From positions 1,860,001-1,924,000 of the forward strand of contig CM056879.1 in assembly GCA_029876055.1 (NCBI GenBank): a stretch of DNA of 64,000 nt. The letters are read 5' to 3'. This document shows, piece by piece, positions 21,089 through 30,822 of this stretch (position 1 is the stretch's first letter; every line of letters begins with the position of its first letter). The notes under the pieces were generated by a model. The model was not told the DNA's origin. It did no database searches and was given only the letters and a program-made list of their open reading frames with translations. Made by a program: the position numbers and the translations under genes. Origin of the DNA: Madurella fahalii (Eukaryota > Ascomycota > Sordariomycetes > Sordariales).

Positions 21089-23977
21089 ATGAATCAAACC
21101 CAAGATCAACCGGTGTGGGAATGCCTTCAGGATGTGCTCAGGTTGCAGGCAGAGCTCTCCTCCGGGAGATACCTGATTTTCTACTCTCTTGGGAGCATCG
21201 CTTCAACACCAAAGCGAGTCTCCTACAACGCGTTATACCACGAGTCCAAGAAGTTAAGCGTCCGACTCTCAAGTCTGGCTAGCTTCGCTGAAGGCCGCCC
21301 AGTGATTCTTCATCTGGATGATCATTGGGATGCCGTGTTGTGGTTCTGGGCAGTCCTCCTCGCAAATGGCATCCCAGTCCTCTCATCGCCCTTGAGTAAT
21401 GTTGGAGAACATCGAGAGAAGCATCTTCAGGGACTCTCACAACTTCTCGAATCCCCGATCTGCATTGTTCGAGCCGCTTCCCTTCATCTCTTCGAGGGCG
21501 GTGACCACACCCTGGAACTTTACACGGTCGAATCTCTGCTCAGCCCAAAAGCAGTGGCTTTGAGACGTTCTCGCAAGCCGAAGGGACGTGGAATCAACAC
21601 TTCAGCTGTCCTGATGTTGACCTCGGGTAGCACGGGAAACGCCAAGGCAGTGTGTCTGTCACACAAGCAGCTCATGGCCTCCGTGTCCGGGAAGACATCG
21701 GTGCGCCCTCCCTTGCCCGACGCCTCCTTCTTCAACTGGATCGGTTTAGATCACGTCGCGGGTTTGGTTGAAATCCACCTGCAGGCTCTCTGGCTAGGCG
21801 CTGACCAAGTCCATGCTCATGCGGCAGACCTTGTCGCGTCACCGCTCTTATTCCTTGAGCTACTTAGCCGGCACAAGATCTCTCGAACGTTTGCCCCGAA
21901 CTTCTTCCTCGCCAAGCTAGTCGCGGCATATGATGAAGATCACGGCGCTAAGCCATCTGCGTCTCGTCGGTGGGATCTGTCCCACCTGGCCGCCGTTGTA
22001 TCCGGCGGCGAGGCCAACCCTGTCCCAACCTGCACCGCGGCCGCGGCGCTGCTCGAACGGTACGGCGCTACAAAAAGCGTTATCATGCCCGGGTTTGGAA
22101 TGACCGAGACATGCGCCGGCGCCATCTACAACGTCAACTGCCCAGAGCTGGACATTGCCCACGGCCGGGTTGTCGCATCTCTGGGGCGCTGCATGCCCGG
22201 AATAGAGATGCGCATCATGAGCGACGCGTCAGATCAGCCGGTGGCACCGGGGGAGTCGGGTCGCCTTGAGGTGCGTGGAGCTGTTGTTTTTGACGGTTAC
22301 TATCGTAACCCAGCGGCGACATCCGAGGCTTTTACAGCCGACGGCTGGTTCCGAACAGGAGATCAAGCCAACCTCGACGACGAGGGGAACCTGTGTCTTA
22401 CGGGCCGCGCCAAGGACGTCATAAACATTAACGGTGTGAAGATTGTGACTGCCGATGTACAAGCGGCTCTGGACGCGGCGCTCCGGGATACCTGTGCGAC
22501 TCGCGTTGTATGCTTTCCGTCCAGGGCGGCTCGGGCTGCTACGGAACAGATCACAGTCGCTTACCTTCCCAGGACATGGCCACCTAAAGGGGAAGACATG
22601 GCTGCGGTCGACAGGCTAACGAGACAGTCATGCATGATGGTCAGCTCAGCGAACCGGCCCGTTATCTTTGCTGTGAGCGAGGAGTCCCTTTCTCTGCTGC
22701 CTGTTACAACGTTGGGCAAGATATCCGGGTCTAAAATGACGAGGTTGTTTGAGGCAGGCGTATTCGATAAAGACGTCACATACCACGGCGAAGCTGTCTC
22801 TCGCTTTATGTTGGGCCAATCGACGACGTCTGAGGCAGAGTTGAGTGGATTCGAGGCCGTCCTCCGGGCAGACTTTGCGGAAATCATGGGCTTCCCAGAC
22901 CCCGTCATGGTTGGGGTCGAGACACCAGTCTTCGAGTTGGGCTTCACCTCCATGGACGTGATCAGACTGAAACATCGCGTCGATACCCAACTGGGCATCT
23001 CGGTGCCCGCCGTCGTCTTTCTGAAGGAGCACAATGTCCGGCTGCTCGCCGCAGCCTTGAACAACATTGTCAATCGGTCTTTACCGACCGGTCCCGTCCT
23101 AGAAGCCTTCGAGTACGAACCAGTCGTCACCCTCCGCTCAAGCGGCACGAAGCCGCCCCTTTGGCTCGTCCACCCGGGCATCGGGGAAATCTTGGGCTTT
23201 GTCGCCCTAGCTCAGCATTTGAGTAACGATGACCGGCCCGTGCATGCGTTCCGGCCACGAGGCTTCGAGTCCAACCAGCTCCCCTTTACCTCCATCTCGG
23301 AGGCGGTCGATACGTACGTCTCCGCCATCAAGCACCGGCAGCCACATGGCCCTTATGTCCTTGCCGGATACAGCTACGGCGGGATGCTAGCGTTTGAGAT
23401 GGCCAAGAAACTAGAGGCTATAGCAGGCCTTGGCGAGGAAGGGGTCAAGTTCCTCGGCAGCTTCAACCTCCCCCCACACATCAAGAGCCGCATGCGGCAG
23501 CTGGGCTGGAACATATGCTTGCTCAATCTGAGCCAGTTTCTCGGTCTAATCACTGTGAATCAGTGTATAGAAATGGAAGCCGCTCCACCGGATAGGTATC
23601 GTGGTTTGCCTCGTGAAGACGCATTCGTGGCTGTGCTAGCGCTTGCTGATAACGAGCGGGTGCGGGAGCTGGGGTTGAGCGAGGAGGCTTTGGTGAGGTG
23701 GGTCGACGTTGCGTACGGACTGCAGAGCATGGCGGTCGACTACGAACCGTCAGGAATGGTAGCCAGCATTGATATCTTTCATGCTGAGCCGCCAAAGGTA
23801 GTCGCGGGCTCACGCGAGGAGTGGGTGAAGAAGAATCTGAGCCGATGGAGTGAGTTTTGCCATGAAGTACCTAGATTCCATGATGTAGGTGGGACACACT
23901 ACACCATGCTTGGACCGGATCATGTTGAAACGTTCGCAGAGATATTGCGGGAGGCTTTGGTGGCCAGGGGAGTATAA
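21089..23977 (+). CDS. NRPS-like A-T-TE synthetase (aryl-acid/quinone or furanone type)
   Basis: Intronless, 962 residues, complete for the A-T-TE architecture. Adenylation domain about 20-560: A3 LTSGSTGNAKA (residue 178 on), A5 FGMTET (near 337), A7 WFRTGD (near 420), A8 GRAKDVININGVKI (near 440). The A4 region reads FFNWIGLDHVAGLVEIHL, lacking the Asp that amino-acid activators use to hold the amino group, as in TdiA/AtrA/microperfuranone-type enzymes that activate aryl-pyruvates. Thiolation Ser is near residue 620 in ELGFTSMDV. Thioesterase has GYSYGG (near 760) and a C-terminal HYTMLGPDH. Dimerisation of an arylpyruvate to a quinone or furanone is inferred. No aminotransferase or tailoring enzyme is adjacent. 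ATG 21089 is the first ATG of the frame. Confidence 0.9.
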   Translation: MNQTQDQPVWECLQDVLRLQAELSSGRYLIFYSLGSIASTPKRVSYNALYHESKKLSVRLSSLASFAEGRPVILHLDDHWDAVLWFWAVLLANGIPVLSSPLSNVGEHREKHLQGLSQLLESPICIVRAASLHLFEGGDHTLELYTVESLLSPKAVALRRSRKPKGRGINTSAVLMLTSGSTGNAKAVCLSHKQLMASVSGKTSVRPPLPDASFFNWIGLDHVAGLVEIHLQALWLGADQVHAHAADLVASPLLFLELLSRHKISRTFAPNFFLAKLVAAYDEDHGAKPSASRRWDLSHLAAVVSGGEANPVPTCTAAAALLERYGATKSVIMPGFGMTETCAGAIYNVNCPELDIAHGRVVASLGRCMPGIEMRIMSDASDQPVAPGESGRLEVRGAVVFDGYYRNPAATSEAFTADGWFRTGDQANLDDEGNLCLTGRAKDVININGVKIVTADVQAALDAALRDTCATRVVCFPSRAARAATEQITVAYLPRTWPPKGEDMAAVDRLTRQSCMMVSSANRPVIFAVSEESLSLLPVTTLGKISGSKMTRLFEAGVFDKDVTYHGEAVSRFMLGQSTTSEAELSGFEAVLRADFAEIMGFPDPVMVGVETPVFELGFTSMDVIRLKHRVDTQLGISVPAVVFLKEHNVRLLAAALNNIVNRSLPTGPVLEAFEYEPVVTLRSSGTKPPLWLVHPGIGEILGFVALAQHLSNDDRPVHAFRPRGFESNQLPFTSISEAVDTYVSAIKHRQPHGPYVLAGYSYGGMLAFEMAKKLEAIAGLGEEGVKFLGSFNLPPHIKSRMRQLGWNICLLNLSQFLGLITVNQCIEMEAAPPDRYRGLPREDAFVAVLALADNERVRELGLSEEALVRWVDVAYGLQSMAVDYEPSGMVASIDIFHAEPPKVVAGSREEWVKKNLSRWSEFCHEVPRFHDVGGTHYTMLGPDHVETFAEILREALVARGV

Positions 23978-24597
23978 GGTTGGCACTTGGCTTGCTGGTG
24001 GGAACCCGCTTGTAACACGACAAGGTGCTATTAAAGTTGTTCATATAGCCTAGTGATCTTTTCGAGATTTGACGAAAAGTCTGCCGCGGTATATCAATCT
24101 GAATGGTCAGTAATGACAAGCCGCCACTCGATTTCTGAACCGCAAACCGCCGGGTTCAGTGGAAATGTGAAAACATTGAGAGTTGGGAAGAATGATTTAC
24201 CTCAATAACCCTAACCCTGATATTACAGGATAACCTTGAGTCAGGATGATGAGGACGGAGCAAGTGATGAAGCAAGTGACGACACATGGTTCAAGATGGG
24301 GTTCAGTTGCACCTCACATCATATTATCGGAGACGAATGCCTGGGAGGACTGGCCAAATTGAAGCTGCAAAATGGCAAGATGACTGTTCTGCCGGTTCTT
24401 CCGTTAAAAGATTGAGCATGCATGGAACCCTCCAGCCCAATCAGTCAGTATTAAGGTACAGTACCTAGCTAAACATTAGGTACCATAATATCCACATTTT
24501 AAACCATCATAGCGCAAACCAGCCGTCATTCCACCAAACCAAATAATAGTCTCATCTGCCATTCCCGCTAAACAAAACAACACACCGGATAACAAAT
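23978..24597. other. Intergenic
   Basis: Contains a telomere-like ATAACCCTAACCCTG sequence near 24205-24219 and a GTACAGTAC palindrome at 24456-24464. Promoter of the next gene. No gene seen. Confidence 0.45.
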
Positions 24598-25572
24598 ATG
24601 GAAGAACTCGCGCTCTTAATCCTCGGTGCAGGCTGGACGGCCGAGTTCCTCATCCCCCTGCTCCAATCCCGCAATATCCCATTCGCAGCGACAACCACAT
24701 CAGGCCGTCCCGTCGCCGGGGTCCCCACCCTCCCTTTCAAGTTCGACCCGGCCGCTCCGGAGCCAGACACGCGCTCCGCCATCGCCGCCCTGCCCCGCGC
24801 ACGCTACGTCCTCGTCACCTTCCCCCTGGTCGGGAAGGGCCAAAGCAAGCTACTCGTCGAAACCTACCACGAGACGCACCTCGCCGCGGCTGCCGCTGCC
24901 ACCACAACCGCCGGCAGCCACCAGTTCCGGTTCCTCCAGCTCGGCAGCACGGGCATTTGGCAGCAGCGACCCGGCGCACTCACCCACAGCAGCCGAAACA
25001 ATGACAATGACAACGACAACGACAACGACAACGACAACAACGACAAGAATAAGAGCCCCTGGTTCACCCGGCACAGCCCCTACCAGACCTCCGACCCCCG
25101 CGCCATCGCCGAGGACGAGCTGCTCGCCCTGGGCGGGTGCGTGCTGAACCTCTCGGGGCTGTGGGGCGGCCGGCGCCACCCGCGGCACCTGGTGGGGCGC
25201 GTGACGGGCAGCAAGGAGGCGGTCCGGCAGAAGACCAGCATACACCTGATCCACGGGACGGACGTGGCGCGGGCCATCGCGGCGGTCGTCCAGGCCGAGG
25301 ACGGCAAGTGGGAGCGGGCCGGGAAGGGGCAGCGGTGGATGCTCACGGACGGGTTCGTGTATGACTGGTGGGCGTTGTTGGCGGGGTGGGCGGAGGATGA
25401 CGAGGGGGGAGCGGGCGGGGAGCCGAGCGAGCAGGCGAGGTGGGTGTGGGAGCTGATGGCGGAGGAAGGGGTGCGTGCGTTGCCGAGGAGGATGGAGACG
25501 TTGGGGAGATGCTATGATGTGAGGGAGTTTTGGGAGACGTTTGGGTTGGTGCCTTTGAAGGGTCGGGTGTGA
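24598..25572 (+). CDS. NAD(P)-binding Rossmann protein, epimerase/SDR-like
   Basis: 324 residues from ATG 24598, single exon. Starts with a beta strand and glycine turn (LALLILGAGWTAEFLIP) typical of atypical SDR/YeeZ-like proteins. Later segments fit the fold: YVLVTFPLVG, FLQLGSTGIW, WFTRHSPYQ, AEDELLALGGCVLNLSGLWGG, HLIHGTDVARAI. No clear YxxxK motif, so it may be a non-classical SDR. Residues about 134-152 are an Asn/Asp repeat encoded by a GACAAC hexamer tract, probably a surface loop insertion. Substrate unknown. It lies next to the A-T-TE gene, but co-function is not shown. Confidence 0.75.
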   Translation: MEELALLILGAGWTAEFLIPLLQSRNIPFAATTTSGRPVAGVPTLPFKFDPAAPEPDTRSAIAALPRARYVLVTFPLVGKGQSKLLVETYHETHLAAAAAATTTAGSHQFRFLQLGSTGIWQQRPGALTHSSRNNDNDNDNDNDNDNNDKNKSPWFTRHSPYQTSDPRAIAEDELLALGGCVLNLSGLWGGRRHPRHLVGRVTGSKEAVRQKTSIHLIHGTDVARAIAAVVQAEDGKWERAGKGQRWMLTDGFVYDWWALLAGWAEDDEGGAGGEPSEQARWVWELMAEEGVRALPRRMETLGRCYDVREFWETFGLVPLKGRV

Positions 25573-25844
25573 CGAACTTATTGCTAGTGTAGAAAAGGGG
25601 GCAGGGGGAGGGGAGGAAGGGTTTCAGATGACTCTCTGGGTACGGTTTTAACCTCAGCCGGATCGTTGAAGGACCCAAGACAGCAAGAACTTTAATATTG
25701 AAAAATCACATTCCATATCTCAACATGGGTACTCATGGACGGTGCTGAAATAAGACACAAAGGGACTATATAAAAGAAGTAATTATTTGAACATTCTATT
25801 TAGGACGGTGATCCGAAGCATGAAAGAAAAAAAGAGAAAAGTCA
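25573..25844. other. Intergenic, includes tRNA terminator
   Basis: A-rich run near 25822-25840 reads as a T-run (TTTTCTCTTTTTTTC) downstream of the minus-strand tRNA and can act as its Pol III terminator. Confidence 0.5.
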
Positions 25845-25915
25845 TGCGTCAGCCGCGAATCGAACGCGGGACCCATCGATGGCAACGATGGATTTTACCA
25901 CTAAACCACTGACGC
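25845..25915 (-). tRNA. tRNA-Gly (anticodon GCC)
   Basis: A 71-nt cloverleaf without intron. The acceptor strands GCGTCAG and CTGACGC pair over 7 bp with A as discriminator. The D arm contains GGTTTAGTGGTAAAAT (A box), the anticodon stem CATCG/CGATG encloses loop TTGCCAT, and the T arm has GCGTTCGATTCGC (B box). A Pol III T-run follows on the minus strand. Confidence 0.97.
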
Positions 25916-26843
25916 TTCGTATGATTGGGTAGTGGATTCCCCGTATTTCTAGTTTATCATCTCTTTTCCAATTTCCCCCAGATAACATATACCATGGTTT
26001 TTGGCTGCTGTTTTGGCGGGCGCGTGGATTCAAGTTTGAGCAGTCTAAGCCACATTTGTCGGGGATTCTCAGGTTTGCTGGACTGAGGTGCCGCTTGTGT
26101 CTGTCGACTCACTTAGAAGATGCAAAATAAGTCGTTAGACAAAACTCACGCCGGCGGAGGCAATTCAGGTGCACAAGCCCCGCCCCAGCTCAGCCACCTC
26201 GCCGGAAGAATGAAGAGCCAGAGATGCAACACTATCTAAGGAGCAATGGCCAGGACGACCCCAGAGCGTCATCCCAGTAACTTCAGTGTGGCCCTCTGAT
26301 CAGAGGGACCCTGTCATCTGGGGACAGTTCCCACCAACTCACTAGTAAGAGCAAATCTAAATCGGGAGGTTCGTTCGGCTTATTCCATCCGTAGTGAGCC
26401 AATCTTGCCGTATTATCTAACGATCTGTCCGACTATCTCTAGGTTTCGGATTCTAGCCATACAAATTACGTAGTTACTAGTAATAAATGAGAAAACTGAA
26501 AACGACGGCACCTCGGAGGACATACACAGCTCCTAAAATACTTTTGGATATATATATAAAAATAAAATAAAAAAAAGCAGGAAGAGCACCCATCATCGCC
26601 AATTCCTCAACAAATGGCCGGCATCTTCCTTCGGCCGCGAGTTAGAAAACGCCTCTATAACCCAAGTGCCCCCCAAGCCCAGCAACTAGACTGGTATTAC
26701 CCGTATGCAGCAGACCCGTGTTTATCCAATGTAGACCAGGTGAATGGGCCCAAACCCCCTTACACCTCATCCTAACGATTTCCCAGCATTCAGGTGCTGG
26801 AAAGGGGCAATCATCACACAGCAGTATGACACCCCTTAAACCC
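25916..26843. other. Intergenic
   Basis: No gene seen. An AT-rich TATATATATAAAAATAAAATAAAA stretch lies near 26550-26575. The right end is the 3' UTR of the zinc-ribbon membrane protein. Confidence 0.45.
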
Positions 26844-27407
26844 TCACACTTGGATACCGCAGTGCGGACAGAATGGTGTCGTGACCCCCGTGCCGCATTG
26901 GCCACAATATCTCGTCCCCATCTCCATCGGTTCTTTTGAACGAGCCGGAGTCAGGACATGGGCGTTCTGATAAGGCGGAGCGTTCTGATAAGTCGGTGCG
27001 GCAGCGGTGGGAGCGATTGGCGCGTTCGCATACGCCAGAGGCTGGTAGGTATACGCGATGGACCTTGCCTCACGAGCGCTGCGCTTCACGCACCAGACGA
27101 TGAACAGGATCCAGGCGACCAGCTTGCAGATTCCGCCTATGGCGAAGCAGGCGACAGCGCCGTACCACATGCCAAGGTTGCCCACGCTGCTGCAGGAGGA
27201 ATAATAGCTGCTGTCCACACAGTCGTAGGCGTGGGCTGTCCACCCTCCGAGCAGGCCTCCGCCGATGATGAAGAAGAGGACGGCCGCTAAGAAGAAGGAT
27301 ATCGGCCACCATTTCGAAAATCGGCTACGCGGTGGACTAGCGATGGCGGTTGCGGGTGGCGGGTATGGGTGTGTCATGTTTGGGCCGCCCGTCATTTGGT
27401 AAGACAT
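26844..27407 (-). CDS. Two-TM membrane protein with C-terminal zinc ribbon
   Basis: 187 residues from ATG 27407 (the frame is open upstream but without ATG). Residues about 1-35 are polar and Pro-rich. TM1 is WPISFFLAAVLFFIIGGGLL; a short Cys/Ser/Tyr loop (DCVDSSYYSSCSS) follows; TM2 is AVACFAIGGICKLVAWILFIVW. The cytosolic tail is Tyr/Ala/Pro-rich, and the end holds C-x2-C-x8-C-x2-C (YCGQCGTG...FCPHCG), a zinc-ribbon-like double CxxC motif. Resembles small fungal membrane proteins of unknown role. A TATA box lies about 45 nt upstream of the ATG. Confidence 0.75.
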   Translation of the reverse strand: MSYQMTGGPNMTHPYPPPATAIASPPRSRFSKWWPISFFLAAVLFFIIGGGLLGGWTAHAYDCVDSSYYSSCSSVGNLGMWYGAVACFAIGGICKLVAWILFIVWCVKRSAREARSIAYTYQPLAYANAPIAPTAAAPTYQNAPPYQNAHVLTPARSKEPMEMGTRYCGQCGTGVTTPFCPHCGIQV

Positions 27408-27448
27408 GTTTTTGTTGGGAAAAAGGAGAAAATCCTCAGATATCGAGT

Positions 27449-27455
27449 ATATAAA
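27449..27455 (-). promoter_or_regulatory. TATA box of the zinc-ribbon gene
   Basis: TTTATATACTC on the minus strand, about 45 nt before ATG 27407, implying a very short 5' UTR. Confidence 0.4.
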
Positions 27456-29268
27456 CGGCAAGAAGCGTGGACGGAGAAAGAAAATTGGAAGCCGAAATGT
27501 CGGGTTTCCCCTCAGCAGAGAATTGAACAAGGAGAAGACAAAAATCAAGGAGAGCACGCCCGTTGCGTTGATGGGTGAGGATGGGATTGAATCTTATGGC
27601 ACCTGTCTCAGCGCTCAGCCCAAATCTCCCAAAATAAGCCTAGCTGACTGCTCTCCAAGGTTCGCATTGCGAGGATCTGCCGCTTACTCTGCGGTCGGGT
27701 AACATTCCCCCGGCATAGCCACATGCCTTGCAAGCTGGCTGATTGATTGGTTGTCCAGTCAGACGGCAATCTTGTCTGTCCTACGTCGGGCAGTGATAAG
27801 CACTCGCAGCCTTTAAGCCACAGCCACACCTCCCTCGTCTTACCCCAACCCTGCACACCTTAAACCAGCCAATCAAACCATGTAACGCAAAATCAGCGCT
27901 ACCCAGTGTGTTGGGGAGAACCGTTCCATGGACCTGGTCCCCTGTTCAGAGGAAGGTAGTTGCAAGGATGACAACCCGGGGGCTGGATCTGCGCCGGACC
28001 TATTTTTTCTTACACTTCAAGTAAGGCAGTCTGGATTAACATTCCTTATATACCTAGGATAAACAGTTCAACACCCTTCTTTTCGCATCAATTGCAGATT
28101 CAACTTGTGAGCTATCTTTGCGTGCAGGGTGGTCTCCCTCTGATTAGAAGGAGCTCTATCTGCATATATTGTTTTGACCTTGTCTAGGCTCAAAGAACCG
28201 AATTTGTTGTGGTGTTGCCTGGCCTCTCTTGTCTGTCTCTATCTCAACTCTCTCACAATTCCTACAGAATTCCCTATCACAACCCCAGCACCCAAAAGTA
28301 CGCTCGTTGGTTTCCCGGCGGTTGCGGCACGGCCACTCATGGCTCTTCTCTCGAGTCCGCAAAGAGAGTTTGATTCTAGGCAGGCTCCGTCCGCGTACCC
28401 GTCGTCGGCCCAGTCGATAGGGTCGTCACGATCGGAATCAACTCGGCCGCAACCATCCGGCTGGTCCTCTTCCGGAAAGCCCATCTGGCAGTGTATGAAG
28501 AATGGGTCCACGACGTTGTAGACACAGGCTGGATGTCTGAAGACGTACCAGCTGCACATCGGCCGGTGCTAGTGATAACGGCGTCAGGAAAGGCATTAGC
28601 TTGCTGTTGCTGGAGGGACTCAAGGTATTGAGTTCTTCTGTTATGTAGAACTGAAAGACTTGGACGGTAGTAAAACCTAAAGGCAGAACGAAGGGAAGTT
28701 TAAAACCCTGAAACGTCCAAGAACCATGGCGCGTAACGGGCCTCAAGGTACAAGCGGCTGGGATCCCACCCCGTTCTTGAGCGAGCCTGACGCCCAGACA
28801 CACCTACGCGTAGACACCGGGTAGAGAACCCGTAAGAAGTCGTACTTCGCAGATACTAGTGGATTAGACCAGGTTTGAGACAAGGTGAGACATTGTATAT
28901 GTAAAAAAAAGGCCGGTCATCCGTATTAGTAAAAACCAATCAAAGCTTTATTATGTGGACAACAATGGAATAAACCAATTGCCACCTACCGTTTCTGGAA
29001 AGATCTCTATCTGGAGTTGAGAGACCTCGGCATTTGTCGTCAGCTACTTGGGCCGCCGATAACAGGGGCATGGAACCTTATTCTTTGATCTTGAGCATCT
29101 CTCAACAGCGTGGTCGTTTGTGATCCAGTCAACGAATGACCAAGTTCTCGCAATAGAGTCTCCAACACGTTGCAAATGGAAGTTATTGGAACTCCGTCTC
29201 TTTGTATCACGGGCCATATGTGGAGATAGTCGCCGTCGCTGATGGGCGCTCTAAGTATCGTAGATGTG
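27456..29268. other. Gene-poor region, 1.8 kb
   Basis: Short overlapping ORFs on both strands only. ORF fragments on both strands at 28174-28803 have no domain I recognise. It could be decayed sequence, but there is no terminal repeat or transposase motif to prove it. Confidence 0.4.
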
Positions 29269-29276
29269 TATATATA
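29269..29276 (+). promoter_or_regulatory. TATA box of the RNase-like gene
   Basis: TATATATA located 85-120 nt before two candidate ATGs (29355 and 29391) of the plus-strand RNase-like gene. Confidence 0.4.
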
Positions 29277-29390
29277 TGCCTCTCTATACACAGGTACGAA
29301 CATAATTTTCCATCTCAACAAAATACGCCCCGACTGAACTCTTTCTGGCAGTGTATGCTCGTCGCCAGCGTCTTGAGCCATCCTGACTCA

Positions 29391-30200
29391 ATGGACCCGC
29401 ATTCTTCCGATTCCTCCCAAGAGTCAGTGGTTAAACACCATAACCGTCATGGGCACTCACAGAAACTGCGTCAGACCTGGAGCAAAGTAGTCCGACTTTT
29501 TCTTGGACGCGAAAAGAGCGCTACGCGCCCTCAGCACGACACCCTTGATTCCACTGGGAAACATACAGCTGAGTTGGATCAGTCTAACTCCGTCATTCAA
29601 GCTCGCTGCCAGGCCGACGACGGCGGAGGTGCCCCATCTGATACTTCAGTGGTTGTAGTTGTTTTCATATCACAGAGTCCCCCTCTCCCAAGCTGCAGCC
29701 GCTGATTTTGCCCATAGTACTCTTGTACCGACCTCAAAGATGACTGCCAAAACAAGAAATTCTGGAGGATCCCCGTTAGCAGCGTCAAGAATCAACTTGT
29801 TGCTGCACCGCGGATGACACGGAAGCTTCTCAGCCTACCGAACGCTCGCCGGGATTACCCTCACCGACATTACCCTCACCGACATATCGGGCATGAGCAT
29901 CGAGATGGGGCATACCAGCTGCGGGCTAAGCGGCCTTGGGTCGAGTTTCCAATTCTGGCCTCGCCGCCCGACCGCTGTTGGACGCCTCGCGAACAACCCG
30001 GCCCTGTTCGAGCGGTCTACAACGATGATAACCGCGAGGTTTTCGACGTCATCTACCATAATCCGAAGAAAGAGCAGCGCAAGGGCGCTAAGGGCAAACC
30101 GTTCGACATGGCAAATTACCGAGGTAGCGCTAAGATGTCTGATCCTGTTCAACAACAAGGCATTCCGGCTCAGGTGGAATGCGGGGTGCGCAGCGCATAA
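29391..30200 (+). CDS. Microbial RNase (N1/T1/U2-type) domain protein without signal peptide
   Basis: Two-exon model: 29391-29654, intron 29655-29717 (GTAGTT...CTGAT...CCCATAG, phase 0), exon 2 29718-30200, about 248 residues; ATG 29355 is an alternative start. Exon 1 is polar and low-complexity with no secretion signal. Exon 2 carries the RNase T1/U2 pattern: a YPH motif, WVEFPI (Glu), PGPVRAVYN (Arg) and FDVIYHN (His), so all four expected catalytic positions are present. The YPHRH segment is directly duplicated by a 15-bp repeat (29856-29885). Members of this fold cut RNA, usually as secreted enzymes; ribotoxins are distant relatives, but the defining ribotoxin loops are not evident. Intracellular role, effector role or inactive gene are all open. 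Donor site is weak. Confidence 0.55.
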
Positions 30201-30222
30201 CTCATGCAGCGCATAACTCATG
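30191..30222 (+). repeat. 16-bp direct repeat across the stop codon
   Basis: CAGCGCATAACTCATG occurs twice in tandem (30191-30206 and 30207-30222). The first copy contains the TAA stop of the RNase-like gene. Confidence 0.9.
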
Positions 30223-30822
30223 TAGCGGGAGCAAATCAAGGGCATGCTGTGGACATGGACTGAAGGAGAAGGGCGGTGGGCCTGGCCTGCAACTTTTGGA
30301 TTGAACAGCTGCAAAGATTTGCGAATTCTTTTTTTTTTTTTTTTTGGGTTGGGGGGGGGGGGGGGTTGGGGAGGTTTCTGTAATGCACAACACCATCTCC
30401 AGCGACGTAAATTTAGCTGGTCCAGTTAGGCCGTGCTATACCGCCACCCTGTCATTCATCTCAGTCTAGGGTCGATGTTGGAGTTTGGTAGTCGGAATGG
30501 AGATACACTGAAGAGTCTTGTTTGTTTGGCAACTTTTAGCTAAGTGGGGCAGCTGGACAGGTGGGGCGTAAGGCGACTGATAGTTGGTCAAAGCTCCTTC
30601 GCGTCTCTCTTTCTGCAGCGGTGGGACGCGGCGAAATTTGTAGGGGAAGCTTCGTCGCAATCCCATCACCAACCTCACCACCATTTTCTACACGATCCCG
30701 CAGCACAAGCTTCCAACTCCATTATCGGTCCAACGTACGCTCCCGAGTATTGTGATGTCGCCGAGAGATTAAACCTGCAACGACGTGACCTGCCTCCCGC
30801 CGATCCCGCCTCACTCAGGGCC
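30201..30822. other. Intergenic with T17/G15 homopolymers; NUP37 promoter
   Basis: Holds a run of 17 T (30329-30345), then GGGTT and 15 G (30351-30365) followed by TTGGGG, a possible G-quadruplex. The rest is NUP37 upstream sequence. No other gene seen. Confidence 0.6.

Noticed and set aside
28438..28803. Possible retroelement remnant
   Set aside because: The stretch vaguely resembles transposon-flank sequence, but there are no reverse transcriptase, integrase or terminal-repeat motifs to support it.
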